Made by a program: the position numbers and the translations under genes. A DNA stretch of 64,000 bases from Neobacillus massiliamazoniensis (GTDB lineage: Bacteria > Bacillota > Bacilli > Bacillales > Cytobacillaceae). Of the stretch, positions 49,942 to 58,217 are shown piece after piece. The stretch lies in the NCBI RefSeq assembly GCF_001048695.1, contig NZ_CVRB01000003.1:868001-932000 (forward strand). The letters are read 5' to 3'. The number at the start of each line of letters is the position of its first letter. Within the stretch, counting starts at the first letter, position 1. The notes beneath the pieces are model-generated. The model had not been told where the DNA came from, made no database searches, and saw nothing but the letters and a program-made list of their open reading frames with translations.

Positions 49942-51321
49942 TTATACCATTTTTTCAGGCTTCATCCATTCATCAAATTGTTCTTCACTGACATAACCTG
50001 TTTTAATTGCAGCTGCCTTTAGGGTTGTATTTTCTGTATATGCAAGCTTGGCAATTTTCGCAGCTTTTTCATAACCAATATAAGGATTTAAGGCTGTAAC
50101 TAGCATCAATGAACGATTCACATGCTCTTTGATAACCTCTTTATTAGCTTCAATTCCAATCGCACAATTTTGATTAAAGGAGTGAACACTGTCTGTTAAA
50201 AGTCTTATCGATTGGATTAGGTTAAAAATGATTACAGGCTTAAAGACATTCAGTTCAAAATTTCCTTGACTGGCTGCAAAACCAATCGTAGCATCATTTC
50301 CAAAAACCTGACATGCCACCATTGTTAGTGCTTCACTTTGAGTTGGATTTACTTTTCCAGGCATAATCGAACTGCCAGGTTCATTAGCCGGAATGGTAAG
50401 TTCACCAATCCCACTTCTTGGACCACTTGCCAGCCACCGGACATCGTTGGCAATTTTCATTAAATCAGCTGCCAATGCTTTTAGTGATCCATGTACGTAA
50501 ACAATTTCATCATGACTTGTTAAGGCCTGAAATTTATTTTTTGAAGAGCGAAATGGGTATCCTGTTAGTTTTGTAAGCTGTTCGGCAACCTTGGAGCCGA
50601 AATCTGGATGAGCATTAATCCCCGTCCCGACTGCTGTTCCTCCAATGGCTAAGTCGAGTAAAAAATCATTGGCTGCAGCAATCATTTTCTCGTTTTTCTC
50701 TAGCATCGCCCGCCATCCACTAATTTCCTGCCCTAATGTTAAAGGAGTCGCATCCTGAAGATGGGTCCTGCCTATTTTAACAATATTAGTAAATGCCTTT
50801 TCCTTTTCAAACAAAGTTCCCTTTAGTTCCTGAATAACGGGAATCAATTCCTCGATTATCTTTTTATAGGCAGCAATATGCATAGCGGTTGGAAAAGTAT
50901 CGTTCGAACTTTGCGACATATTAACATCATCATTGGGATGTACCTTTTCATTACTTCCCAAAGCCTTTAATAACTCGTTTGCCCGATGGGCGATGACCTC
51001 GTTGACGTTCATATTTGTTTGGGTACCGCTTCCGGTTTGCCAGACTACGAGCGGAAAATGTTCATTATGGCCACCTTTTAAGATTTCATCACATACTTTA
51101 TTGATGACCTCAGCCTTTTCTTTAACTAGCTTTCCTAATTGGTGATTAACAATGGCTGCAGATTTTTTAATATAAGCTAAACCGTACACGACTTCGATCG
51201 GCATTTTTTCGATACCGATTTTAAAATTTTCCTTGCTGCGCTGTGTCTGCGCTCCCCAGAATTTATCTAGCGGTACACGAATTTCACCAAGGGTATCTCT
51301 CTCAATCCTAAATGGTTCCAT
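49942..51321 (-). CDS. fumC: Class II fumarate hydratase
   Basis: This 459-aa TCA-cycle enzyme interconverts fumarate and malate. Family motifs: [45 protein letters not shown] and the signature [13 protein letters not shown] with the catalytic serine. Length is typical of class II (iron-independent) fumarases, called FumC or CitG in Bacillus. GAGGGAG precedes the ATG. It is a single-gene unit on the minus strand. Confidence 0.96.
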   Translation of the reverse strand: MEPFRIERDTLGEIRVPLDKFWGAQTQRSKENFKIGIEKMPIEVVYGLAYIKKSAAIVNHQLGKLVKEKAEVINKVCDEILKGGHNEHFPLVVWQTGSGTQTNMNVNEVIAHRANELLKALGSNEKVHPNDDVNMSQSSNDTFPTAMHIAAYKKIIEELIPVIQELKGTLFEKEKAFTNIVKIGRTHLQDATPLTLGQEISGWRAMLEKNEKMIAAANDFLLDLAIGGTAVGTGINAHPDFGSKVAEQLTKLTGYPFRSSKNKFQALTSHDEIVYVHGSLKALAADLMKIANDVRWLASGPRSGIGELTIPANEPGSSIMPGKVNPTQSEALTMVACQVFGNDATIGFAASQGNFELNVFKPVIIFNLIQSIRLLTDSVHSFNQNCAIGIEANKEVIKEHVNRSLMLVTALNPYIGYEKAAKIAKLAYTENTTLKAAAIKTGYVSEEQFDEWMKPEKMV

Positions 51322-51385
51322 CGTATCACTCCCTCGAAATGGTTTACCCTAACATATATTTTCCCATAAACGGTGACGATAAACA

Positions 51386-51415
51386 AAAAACTGCAGACAA
51401 TGGTCTGCAGCTTAA
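51386..51415 (-). terminator. Terminator behind a 27-aa membrane-peptide frame
   Basis: CTGCAGAC-aatg-GTCTGCAG, a perfect 8-bp stem, is followed on the minus strand by TTTTTTGTTT. It directly follows the stop codon of the small frame at 51412-51495. Confidence 0.8.
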
Positions 51416-51495
51416 TGTTTAACAAGGGTATATAAGATATAATAAGTAAGGATTAAAAAACTTCCGATTGAAAGAACAACTGAATAATCATTCAT
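51412..51495 (-). CDS. Candidate 27-aa single-helix membrane peptide
   Basis: The frame begins MNDYSVVLSIGSFLILTYYI and ends YTLVKH, a short polar start, one hydrophobic helix and a basic end. GGGGTGG lies seven bases upstream of the ATG, and a strong intrinsic terminator follows immediately. These signals together make a real gene more likely than chance. It lies upstream of fumC on the same strand. I do not recognise a family. Confidence 0.55.
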   Translation of the reverse strand: MNDYSVVLSIGSFLILTYYILYTLVKH

Positions 51496-51606
51496 TCGAT
51501 TTCCACCCCATTTTATTAAATTTAATACTCAAACCTAAGCTATCATAAGATTTGGTTTTAACCTGTGATAAAAATCGCATTTAATCAGCTAGGATGTGAA
51601 CTTTTT

Positions 51607-52227
51607 GTGAATATTTGTCTATTTGGAGCAACCGGAAGAGTAGGCTCTATCATTTTGGAAAATGCTTTAGAGAATCGCCACTCTGTCAGGGCGCTTGTAA
51701 GAAATCCGGAAAAGATCGCTAAAAGCCCGAAACAATTAACTATTATTGAGGGAAACGCCCTCGATAAGTTAGATGTTGCTGAAACAATGAAAAACTGCGA
51801 TGTGGTCATCAGTGCATTAAATACTGACGGAACAAGCACACTTACTGAATCAATGCCGATTATCATTAACAGTATGAAAGAGAAAAAAATTACACGGATT
51901 ATTACAATAGGGACAGCCGGAATCTTACAGGCCAGGTCAGAACCACTTCTATATCGCTTTCAATCCTCTGAATCAAAACGAAAGAGCACGCGTGATGCTG
52001 AAGAACATTTAAAGGCGTATTTAACGTTGAAGGAGTCTGGCCTCGAGTGGACGATTGTTTGTCCAACCTATTTGCCACTGGGGGAAAGAATAGGAGTCTA
52101 TCGTTTTGAAAAAGATTTCCTTCCAGACAATCCCTCTTCTATTTCCTGCTATGATACCGCCGATTTCGCCTATCAGCAGCTTTTTAAGAATGAATTTATT
52201 GGCTATCGAGTGGGACTTACATATTAA
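51607..52227 (+). CDS. NAD(P)-binding Rossmann-fold protein, atypical SDR
   Basis: This 206-aa protein begins with VNICLFGATGRVGS, the glycine-rich dinucleotide loop of atypical SDR/NmrA-like proteins, followed by VRALVRNPEKI and ITIGTAGI. It resembles YwnB-type NAD(P)H-binding proteins. GTG at 51607 with AGGATGTGA upstream is preferred to the longer GTG frame at 51565, which lacks a ribosome-binding site. Substrate and role are unknown. A 52-bp repeat array follows. Confidence 0.82.
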   Translation: MNICLFGATGRVGSIILENALENRHSVRALVRNPEKIAKSPKQLTIIEGNALDKLDVAETMKNCDVVISALNTDGTSTLTESMPIIINSMKEKKITRIITIGTAGILQARSEPLLYRFQSSESKRKSTRDAEEHLKAYLTLKESGLEWTIVCPTYLPLGERIGVYRFEKDFLPDNPSSISCYDTADFAYQQLFKNEFIGYRVGLTY

Positions 52228-52254
52228 AAGGTCGTTGATTTGCTTTCTCAACGA
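52228..52254 (+). terminator. Terminator of the Rossmann-fold gene, at the head of the repeat array
   Basis: GGTCGTTGA-tttgctttc-TCAACGACC forms a perfect 9-bp stem directly behind the stop codon. Its right arm is the first part of the 52-bp tandem repeats. Confidence 0.65.
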
Positions 52255-52606
52255 CCGTTTGACCTCTTTTCTAGCCAAAACGGGCTTTGACCACCTCTCT
52301 CAATGACCTTTGGGACTCTTTTTTAATCAAAACGGGCTTTGATCAGCTTTCTCAACGACCTTTTGACCTCTTTTTTATTCAAAACGGGCTTTGACCACCT
52401 CTCTCAATGACCTTTGGGACTCTTTTTTAGGCAAAATGGGCTTTGATCAGCTTTCTCAACGACCGTTTGACCTCTTTTTTATTCAAAACGGGCTTTGACC
52501 AGCTTTCTCAATGACCTTTAGGACTCTTTTTTAGGCAAAATGGGCTTTGATCTACTTTCTCAACGACCGTCCGACCTCTTTTTTATCCAAAACGGGCGTT
52601 GACCAC
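52243..52606. repeat. Seven tandem 52-bp repeats with alternating variants
   Basis: Seven units of exactly 52 bp start at 52243, 52295, 52347, 52399, 52451, 52503 and 52555. Odd units carry CTTTCTCAACGACC and GACCTCTTTT; even units carry CTCTCTCAATGACC (or CTTTCTCAATGACC) and GGGACTCTTTT or AGGACTCTTTT; all share AAAA(C/T)GGGC(T)TTGA. The alternation means the true unit of amplification is probably 104 bp. 52 is not a multiple of three, so it is not a coding repeat. Confidence 0.92.
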
Positions 52607-52618
52607 TTTGGAAATAAG

Positions 52619-52653
52619 AAAAACCCCAGACGAATAATAATCATCTTGGGGTT
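52619..52653. terminator. Terminator of bmrCD
   Basis: AAACCCCAnGAnGA and TCATCTTGGGGTTT pair around AATAATA-type loop; on the minus strand a TTTTTCTTATTTC tract follows. Confidence 0.8.
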
Positions 52654-52679
52654 TAAGTATGAAATATGTGAATTTCTAA

Positions 52680-54695
52680 TTATCCAGCTAAGTCAGTGCT
52701 TCCTTGCTGGAGTTGATACATTTGGTAGTATTTACCTTTCAATACCATTAATTCATCGTGCGTTCCCCGCTCGACAATCCTTCCTCTGTCTAACACAAGG
52801 ATTTGGTCGGCATTTCGAATTGTTGATAAACGATGGGCAATAATAAACGTTGTTCTCCCTTTTTTCAATACGTCCATTGCTTCTTGAATAAGAGCTTCCG
52901 TTTCGGTATCGATACTTGATGTTGCTTCGTCAAGGATTAATATCGCCGGATTAAAGGCGAGAGCTCTAGCGAATGATATAATCTGCCGCTGTCCGCTTGA
53001 AAGCGTACTGCCTTTTTCAATAACCGGTTCATCATAGCCGTTCTCTAAATTGCGAAAAACTTTCTCTGCCCCAACATCCTTTAATGCCTTCTCCACTTTT
53101 TCCCTTGATATGGAAGGATCGTCCAAGCTTACATTGGAAGCTATTGTCCCAGTAAATAAATAGGGATCCTGCAAGACAATCCCCATATGATTTCGAATCG
53201 TTTGCCGTGGAATCGTTTCGATATCTCTCCCATCAATCGTTATTTTCCCTTTTCCACTGTCATAAAACCTAAATAGCAAGTTCATAATGGAGCTCTTTCC
53301 TGAACCTGTGTGCCCAACAAGGGCTACCGTTTCGCCATGTTTCGCCTCAAAATCGAGATTTTTCAGGATATATTCTCCCTCTTTATATGCAAACGACACA
53401 TTTTCAAATTTAACATTCCCTTTGAAACGAGTAATTCTTTCGGTGCTGACATTTTCCCCAGGTTCATTCAAAAGCTTAAATACCCTTTCTCCAGCCACGA
53501 GAGCCTGCTCCAAATTCGCCAATTGATTGACAATTCCCTGTACTGGCTGGAAAAGTCGGTTGATATAATCAACAAACGCATAGAGCATACCGAGTGAAAT
53601 GACAGACAAAGGTTGAAGGGATTGACCTCCGAAATACCAAATAAAAGTGACGAAAATGAGATTCCTTAGTACACCAACGAGATTGTGCGAAGTTAACGAA
53701 TTTAAGCTTAGCAATTTATTTTGGTACGTAAAATATTCATGATTAAGCTTTTCAAAATCCTTCAGAGTATCCTTTTCTTTTTCAAAAGCTTGGATAATGT
53801 TCATACCTTGAATGGATTCATTAATCATGGCATTAATATCACTATTGCGAGATCGAATGACTCGGTTGAATTTAGATGCATATTTTCGATAAATAAGAAT
53901 CCATGCGTAAATCGCAGGCAATAAAAACAAGCAAATGGCAGCCAGCTTTACATTCAAGATGAACAGGGCAATATAAATTCCTATAATATAGATGACACTC
54001 GTGAAAAAGGTGGCAAGGACTGTTACATATAACTCGCGAATTGCCTCCGTATCATTGGTAATACGTGCCACCACTTTTCCAGCCGGGAGATTATCAAAAT
54101 ATTGAATGGGCAGCCTCTGAATATGTCCAAAAACATCTTCGCGCATCTTTTGAATAATGCGGTTGGCTGATTTCTGTAAATAAAAACGTTCACCATACTG
54201 AAAAAAGGATGATACGACTAATAAACCAAAGTAGATGAATAATAATTGAACAATCCCGGGAATTTCTGGCTGATAAAACCGTAGTAATTCCGCCCCCGTC
54301 AAAACTTTTACTTTATATTCAGCTTTGCTCGTGCCATTGGTAACCGTTAAAATCCCGTCATGATAGCTACGTTTCCCATCAAAATCAAGCTTTTTGTCAA
54401 GAAAAACAAATTTTGACCCCACTTGAAGGATTCTAACCTGTTTGCCTTTTTGATCCTTTTCAGAAAAATATTTTTCCTGTTGATAATACTTCCCATCATA
54501 TTCAACCGCCTTTTTTCCGCTTGTTGTTTCATACCAAACGGACTCAATCCCCAAAATATGATGATCAATGATATTTTTGGCAATAAAGGGACCTGCTAAA
54601 TCAGCCGCAACGGAGATAGCCAGCATGACCAATGCAGCAATGATAATCTTTTTATAAGCTAATGCATACCTTATTAACCGTCTTCCAGTTGTCAT
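52680..54695 (-). CDS. bmrD: BmrD-type subunit of a heterodimeric multidrug ABC exporter
   Basis: This 671-aa half-transporter has a six-helix membrane domain and an ATPase domain with Walker A GHTGSGKSS, signature LSSGQRQ and Walker B ILILDEATSSID with the catalytic glutamate. Between helices 1 and 2 there is an extra ~90-residue extracellular insertion (about residues 50-140), as in B. subtilis BmrD (YheH, 673 aa). It overlaps bmrC by four bases. BmrCD exports several drugs and is induced by translation inhibitors. Confidence 0.9.
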   Translation of the reverse strand: MTTGRRLIRYALAYKKIIIAALVMLAISVAADLAGPFIAKNIIDHHILGIESVWYETTSGKKAVEYDGKYYQQEKYFSEKDQKGKQVRILQVGSKFVFLDKKLDFDGKRSYHDGILTVTNGTSKAEYKVKVLTGAELLRFYQPEIPGIVQLLFIYFGLLVVSSFFQYGERFYLQKSANRIIQKMREDVFGHIQRLPIQYFDNLPAGKVVARITNDTEAIRELYVTVLATFFTSVIYIIGIYIALFILNVKLAAICLFLLPAIYAWILIYRKYASKFNRVIRSRNSDINAMINESIQGMNIIQAFEKEKDTLKDFEKLNHEYFTYQNKLLSLNSLTSHNLVGVLRNLIFVTFIWYFGGQSLQPLSVISLGMLYAFVDYINRLFQPVQGIVNQLANLEQALVAGERVFKLLNEPGENVSTERITRFKGNVKFENVSFAYKEGEYILKNLDFEAKHGETVALVGHTGSGKSSIMNLLFRFYDSGKGKITIDGRDIETIPRQTIRNHMGIVLQDPYLFTGTIASNVSLDDPSISREKVEKALKDVGAEKVFRNLENGYDEPVIEKGSTLSSGQRQIISFARALAFNPAILILDEATSSIDTETEALIQEAMDVLKKGRTTFIIAHRLSTIRNADQILVLDRGRIVERGTHDELMVLKGKYYQMYQLQQGSTDLAG

Positions 54696-56449
54696 GCTGA
54701 TACCTCCTCTTCCAATGGATTTTCGACCTGCTGACGAAGAAATTGTTCTTTATACCAGCCGTCAATTGCTAAAAGCTGTTCATGCGTACCTTCCTCAACC
54801 ACTTTTCCTTCATCAAGAACGATGATATGGTCGGCATGCTGAACGGCTGACATTCGGTGTGTGGTAATAATTGTCGTTTTGTCCTGCCTTACTTCACGGA
54901 TATTTTCAAGAATTCTTTTTTCTGTTTTAGCGTCGACTGCCGACAAAGAATCATCCAGAATAAGAATTTCCGGATCCTTAATGAGAGCACGAGCGATGGA
55001 GATCCTCTGCTTTTGTCCCCCGGATAGGGCAACACCCTTTTCCCCGACAAGAGTTCCCAAACCGTCAGGAAGCATTTCCAAATCTTTACGAAACGCCGCT
55101 AAATTAATCGCTTCTGCTAACTCTTTGTCTGAAGCATCCATTTTCCCAAATAATATATTTTCCTTTACCGTTCGCGAAAAGAGAACATGATCCTGTGGCA
55201 CATAACCAATCCAGCCGCGAACCTGCCCCAAGCTTTGCTCATCAATTGGTACGTCTGAAATCGTCAGTACACCAGTTCCTAGCGGGTATTGCCTTAATAG
55301 CTGCTTAATCAAGGTTGTTTTCCCGCTCCCCGTTTTACCAACAATCCCTAGTGTTTGCCCCTGTAATAATTGGAAGGTAATATTTTGCAAATTGTTCACT
55401 CGCGATGAAGGATAATTAAAAGTGACCTCATTGTAAATAATTTTATTTGCTGCAGGAACCTGAACAGGCTGAAGTGGATTTCCCACTTCCTCAACATATG
55501 CAAGCGTTTCATTAACCCGATCAAGCGAAGCATTTCCCCTCTGCATAACATTGATTAATTCGCCAATTGCAAACATTGGCCAAATCAGCATCCCTAAATA
55601 TACATTAAAAGAAACAAGGCCTCCCAATGTGATTGCTTGATGGAAAACTAAATAGGCACCATAACCAATCCCAATTAGATAACTAATCCCAACAAAAATT
55701 TTTATTGTTGGATCAAATAAAGAATCTATTTTTGCTACCTTAATGTTTTTTTGATAGACATCTTCTGTTAATTGGTGAAATCTTGCCATATCGGCTTTTT
55801 CTTGAACATAGGCACGAATGACCCTGACACCAGCTATGGACTCGAGGACCCGATCATTTAATTCTCCGAACGCATCCTGTGCTTCCATAAAGCGTTTGTG
55901 GATTCTTTTCCCATAAACTTTCATCAAAAAAGCCATGATCGGCAATGGAATGATGGCCGCTAATGTTAATTTCCAACTAATCATAATTCCCATCGTTAAT
56001 AGAAGTGTCAGCATCCAGACACTAGAATCGACAAGCGTTAAGATTCCAAACCCGGCTGTAATAGAGACCGCCTTTAAATCATTGGTAGCCCGTGCCATTA
56101 AGTCACCGGTTCGATTTTTTTCGTAAAAGGCTGGGGTCATTTTTAATAAATGGCTTAAAAAGTTCGATCTAATCTTTCTTTCAATTAAATAAGCTCCTCC
56201 AAATAATTGATATTGCCATACATATGATATCCCATAAGATGAGACCATGATTAAAAGTAGGAATCCTACATAACGGAAAATTTTTGTTCCCGTCATCGAT
56301 CCGAAATGAATATCATCTATTGCCATTCCAATTAATTTAGGTGGCATAACATCTAGTAAACCTACAAGTATTAATAAACTAATTGCGAGTACATATCTTT
56401 TCCAGTTTTCTTTAAAAAACCAACTCAACTTTCTTAACACCGCAAACAT
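54692..56449 (-). CDS. bmrC: BmrC-type subunit of a heterodimeric multidrug ABC exporter
   Basis: This 585-aa half-transporter, exactly the size of B. subtilis BmrC (YheI), has six transmembrane helices and an ATPase domain with Walker A GKTGSGKTT, signature LSGGQKQR and Walker B ILILDDSLSAVD. Aspartate replaces the catalytic glutamate after the Walker B aspartate, giving the degenerate ATP site expected in this heterodimer. AAAAGGGGGATTG precedes the ATG. A leader with a small frame, two hairpins and a second small frame lies directly upstream. Confidence 0.91.
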   Translation of the reverse strand: MFAVLRKLSWFFKENWKRYVLAISLLILVGLLDVMPPKLIGMAIDDIHFGSMTGTKIFRYVGFLLLIMVSSYGISYVWQYQLFGGAYLIERKIRSNFLSHLLKMTPAFYEKNRTGDLMARATNDLKAVSITAGFGILTLVDSSVWMLTLLLTMGIMISWKLTLAAIIPLPIMAFLMKVYGKRIHKRFMEAQDAFGELNDRVLESIAGVRVIRAYVQEKADMARFHQLTEDVYQKNIKVAKIDSLFDPTIKIFVGISYLIGIGYGAYLVFHQAITLGGLVSFNVYLGMLIWPMFAIGELINVMQRGNASLDRVNETLAYVEEVGNPLQPVQVPAANKIIYNEVTFNYPSSRVNNLQNITFQLLQGQTLGIVGKTGSGKTTLIKQLLRQYPLGTGVLTISDVPIDEQSLGQVRGWIGYVPQDHVLFSRTVKENILFGKMDASDKELAEAINLAAFRKDLEMLPDGLGTLVGEKGVALSGGQKQRISIARALIKDPEILILDDSLSAVDAKTEKRILENIREVRQDKTTIITTHRMSAVQHADHIIVLDEGKVVEEGTHEQLLAIDGWYKEQFLRQQVENPLEEEVSA

Positions 56450-56474
56450 GGTTGCAATCCCCCTTTTGTATTTA

Positions 56475-56534
56475 CTATCCGCCCTCTAGCTCCCCTTTTT
56501 TGAGGGTTAATGCAATTTTCATCAATTGTCTCAT
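56475..56534 (-). CDS. Short leader frame 2 between the attenuator and bmrC
   Basis: A 19-codon frame (MRQLMKIALTLKKGELEGG) starts eight bases after AGAGGAGG, a strong ribosome-binding site, and ends 25 bases before the bmrC ATG. It lies downstream of the terminator hairpins. It may be a leader peptide or simply a reinitiation step; no family is known to me. Confidence 0.45.
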   Translation of the reverse strand: MRQLMKIALTLKKGELEGG

Positions 56535-56564
56535 GTCCATTTCCTCCTCTATAAAAAATATAAA

Positions 56565-56592
56565 GAGGGATACTGCGAGTGCAGTATCCCTC
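56565..56592 (-). terminator. Attenuator hairpin 2 of the bmrCD leader
   Basis: GAGGGATACTGC-gagt-GCAGTATCCCTC is a perfect 12-bp stem with a four-base loop; the minus strand continues TTTATATTTTTTATAG. It lies between the leader peptide and bmrC and would stop transcription unless an alternative fold forms. Confidence 0.85.
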
Positions 56593-56609
56593 CAAAAAAA
56601 GAGACAAAA

Positions 56610-56644
56610 AAACACACGTCACGTAAATAACGTAACCTGTGTTT
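56610..56644 (-). terminator. Attenuator hairpin 1 of the bmrCD leader
   Basis: AAACACACGTCACG (56610-56623) pairs with CGTAACCTGTGTTT (56631-56644) with one mismatch and one wobble. On the minus strand TTTTTTTGTCTCTTTTTTT follows, so it is itself terminator-like. Confidence 0.7.
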
Positions 56645-56672
56645 ATTGATCACAAATACATTTAAGAAATAA

Positions 56673-56747
56673 TTACAATAAAACCTTTTTTGGGCTGGTT
56701 ACGTTTAGATATTCAGTTTTAACGTTTACTTTCATCACAACAATCAT
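56673..56747 (-). CDS. BmrB-like leader peptide (24 aa)
   Basis: The frame reads MIVVMKVNVKTEYLNVTSPK then KVLL and a stop. AGAGGAGG lies eight bases before the ATG. In B. subtilis the bmrB leader peptide upstream of bmrCD senses ribosome stalling and controls a terminator. The arrangement here (leader frame, hairpins, bmrC) is the same, although this peptide is shorter and I cannot show sequence kinship with BmrB. Confidence 0.65.
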   Translation of the reverse strand: MIVVMKVNVKTEYLNVTSPKKVLL

Positions 56748-56810
56748 TTCGTAACCCTCCTCTTCCTATTTTTTCTTACTTTGTTAGATTATCACCAGAT
56801 ATATTGATTG

Positions 56811-57023
56811 TCAATTCCCATTTTTCAGATTAATACGTTTGAAAATTTTTCGAACAAAAATCAAGTAAAAAAGCGTTGGCATCGGTGCTTGAATTAACCC
56901 AACGATCCCCCATAACCAATAATTATGATTATTCTTTCTTGCATCCAAAAATAAAAAAATACTTTGAGTCATTAATATTAAAACAACGATTACTATTACC
57001 ATTATAGGTATCTCTTTACTCAT
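56811..57023 (-). CDS. YxlD-like small membrane protein, sigma-Y operon
   Basis: This 70-aa protein has two transmembrane helices (IMVIVIVVLILMTQSIFLFL and WLWGIVGLIQAPMPTLFYLIF) with a DARKNNHNYWLWG linker, the layout of PLDc_N-type proteins such as YxlD. Its start overlaps the preceding gene by four bases. In B. subtilis YxlD acts with YxlC to restrain sigma-Y. The assignment rests on operon position and topology. Confidence 0.72.
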   Translation of the reverse strand: MSKEIPIMVIVIVVLILMTQSIFLFLDARKNNHNYWLWGIVGLIQAPMPTLFYLIFVRKIFKRINLKNGN

Positions 57024-57367
57024 TCATTGCTCACCTGCTTAATAAAGCGTACACCCGTATATAATGCCATGAACAACGTTGTGCTAATTTGTAGAATGAT
57101 AAAAATAACAGGCATATGGTATAGAGAAACAATGATTCCACTTAAAATGACTACGGCCACTAAAGCAAAAATAGCTACATCTCTGATTAATTTTTTCCTG
57201 GCATTCTCCTGTTCTGCCAAAACGATTTGTTCAAACCATTGAAGGTCAGGAGTATAGACAGGGAATTGGTCAACCTTGTTCAATCCCTCTTGTAGTTCGC
57301 AAATGGCATCTGAGTCTTGTTTACTTAGTTGTTCGCTGTCGAGTAGAATGACTTTCCGTTTCTTCAC
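57020..57367 (-). CDS. YxlC-like anti-sigma factor candidate
   Basis: This 115-aa protein has a soluble, charged N-terminal half (about 68 residues) and two C-terminal transmembrane helices (AIFALVAVVILSGIIVSLY and VIFIILQISTTLFMALYTG), a membrane anti-sigma layout as in YxlC. GTG at 57367 follows AAGGGAG by about 11 bases and lies inside the sigma factor gene, so the two overlap by 47 bases. It is followed by the YxlD-like gene. Confidence 0.72.
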   Translation of the reverse strand: MKKRKVILLDSEQLSKQDSDAICELQEGLNKVDQFPVYTPDLQWFEQIVLAEQENARKKLIRDVAIFALVAVVILSGIIVSLYHMPVIFIILQISTTLFMALYTGVRFIKQVSNE

Positions 57368-57905
57368 TTAGTTTCAGCTCCCTTCTAATCGCCATGATTC
57401 CATTATGAACTCTTGATTTAACTGTTCCTGATGATATTTTTAGCCAGTCTCCAATCTCCTCATAGGAATATCCATAGTAATGCTTCAAAATGATTAGTAT
57501 TCTGATATCTTCATGTAATTTTCCAAGTGCACTTAGCATATCGTTCCACTCTTCATTTCTGCTCTCAAAATGCCATTTTAGCTTTCGATAAACCTCTTCG
57601 CCTTGCCAATCTTTCTCTCTTTTTTTCTTTCTGCATTGATCTATATAGGTATTGGTCGCAATCGAGATCAACCATGTAGAAAATTTGCTTTGCCCGTTAT
57701 AAAGCTGAATTTTTTGAACACATTTCGCCATTGTCTCCTGAGCTAAATCCTCTGCTGTATCAGGATTCATTGTAATTTTGATTAAATATTTTACAAGGAA
57801 TGGATAATGTTCTTTAAACAGCTTCGCAAATGCAATATGGTCCCCCGCTTTGGCACTTTTTATCAAAGCATCCATTCGGCCTTTGTCCTCACTTTCCCCC
57901 ATCAT
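57321..57905 (-). CDS. sigY: ECF RNA polymerase sigma factor, SigY type
   Basis: This protein of up to 194 aa has region 2 (AFAKLFKEHYPFLVKYLIKITMNPDTAEDLAQETM ... FSTWLISIATNTYIDQCRKKK) and region 4 (LIILKHYYGYSYEEIGDWLKISSGTVKSRVHNGI). Two small membrane-protein genes follow, as yxlC and yxlD follow sigY in B. subtilis. Coordinates give the longest frame; the ATG at 57875 (MDALIKSAKAGD) has a better ribosome-binding context and may be the real start. An ECF-type promoter upstream suggests autoregulation. Confidence 0.8.
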   Translation of the reverse strand: MMGESEDKGRMDALIKSAKAGDHIAFAKLFKEHYPFLVKYLIKITMNPDTAEDLAQETMAKCVQKIQLYNGQSKFSTWLISIATNTYIDQCRKKKREKDWQGEEVYRKLKWHFESRNEEWNDMLSALGKLHEDIRILIILKHYYGYSYEEIGDWLKISSGTVKSRVHNGIMAIRRELKLSEETESHSTRQRTTK

Positions 57906-57929
57906 CCGATTATTTTCTATCTATTTTTA

Positions 57930-57954
57930 GACGAATAAAAGTGAATTTCGTTCA
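57930..57954 (-). promoter_or_regulatory. ECF (sigma-Y-type) promoter of the sigY operon
   Basis: On the minus strand TGAACG (57954-57949) is followed after 15 bases by CGTC (57933-57930). This agrees with the TGAACG / CGTC pattern reported for the autoregulated B. subtilis sigY promoter. It lies 25 bases upstream of the longest sigY frame. Confidence 0.65.
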
Positions 57955-57962
57955 TTAAATTT

Positions 57963-58163
57963 TTTCAAAAGGCTGTGTTAAACTTGCCTGTTGATTTGCG
58001 TTCCAGGCGCTTCGCTTTCCGCGGGCGTTCCGGGGAGCCTCCTCGGCGCTTAGGCGCCTGTGGGGTCTCCCCTGCCCCGTACTCCCGCAGGAGTCTCGCG
58101 CCTTCCACTCCAATCAACATAGTTTTAAAAATCAACAATGACCTTTAACACAGCCTTTCAAAA
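57963..58163 (+). mobile_element. Miniature inverted-repeat element, short form (185 bp) with 8-bp duplication
   Basis: The element (57971-58155) starts GGCTGTGTTAAAC and ends TTTAACACAGCC; both sides carry the identical 8-mer TTTCAAAA (57963-57970 and 58156-58163). Inside, the left GTTGATT and right AATCAAC blocks and GC-rich stems are as in the other copies. It sits between sigY and the penicillin-binding protein gene. Confidence 0.9.
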
Positions 58164-58211
58164 AAGGATGACCCTAGGCAAAGTGTTAGAGCCTTTGTTA
58201 AGGGACATCCT
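58162..58211 (-). terminator. Terminator of the class A penicillin-binding protein gene
   Basis: On the minus strand AGGATGTCCCTTA and TAGGGTCATCCT pair across a ~22-base loop and are followed by TTTTTTG. The right-hand duplication of the adjacent element overlaps its T tract. Confidence 0.6.
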
Positions 58212-58217
58212 CTCTGA

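Noticed and set aside
52228..52653. CRISPR array
   Set aside because: The 52-bp units are contiguous, without variable spacers, and no cas genes are present, so this is a tandem repeat.
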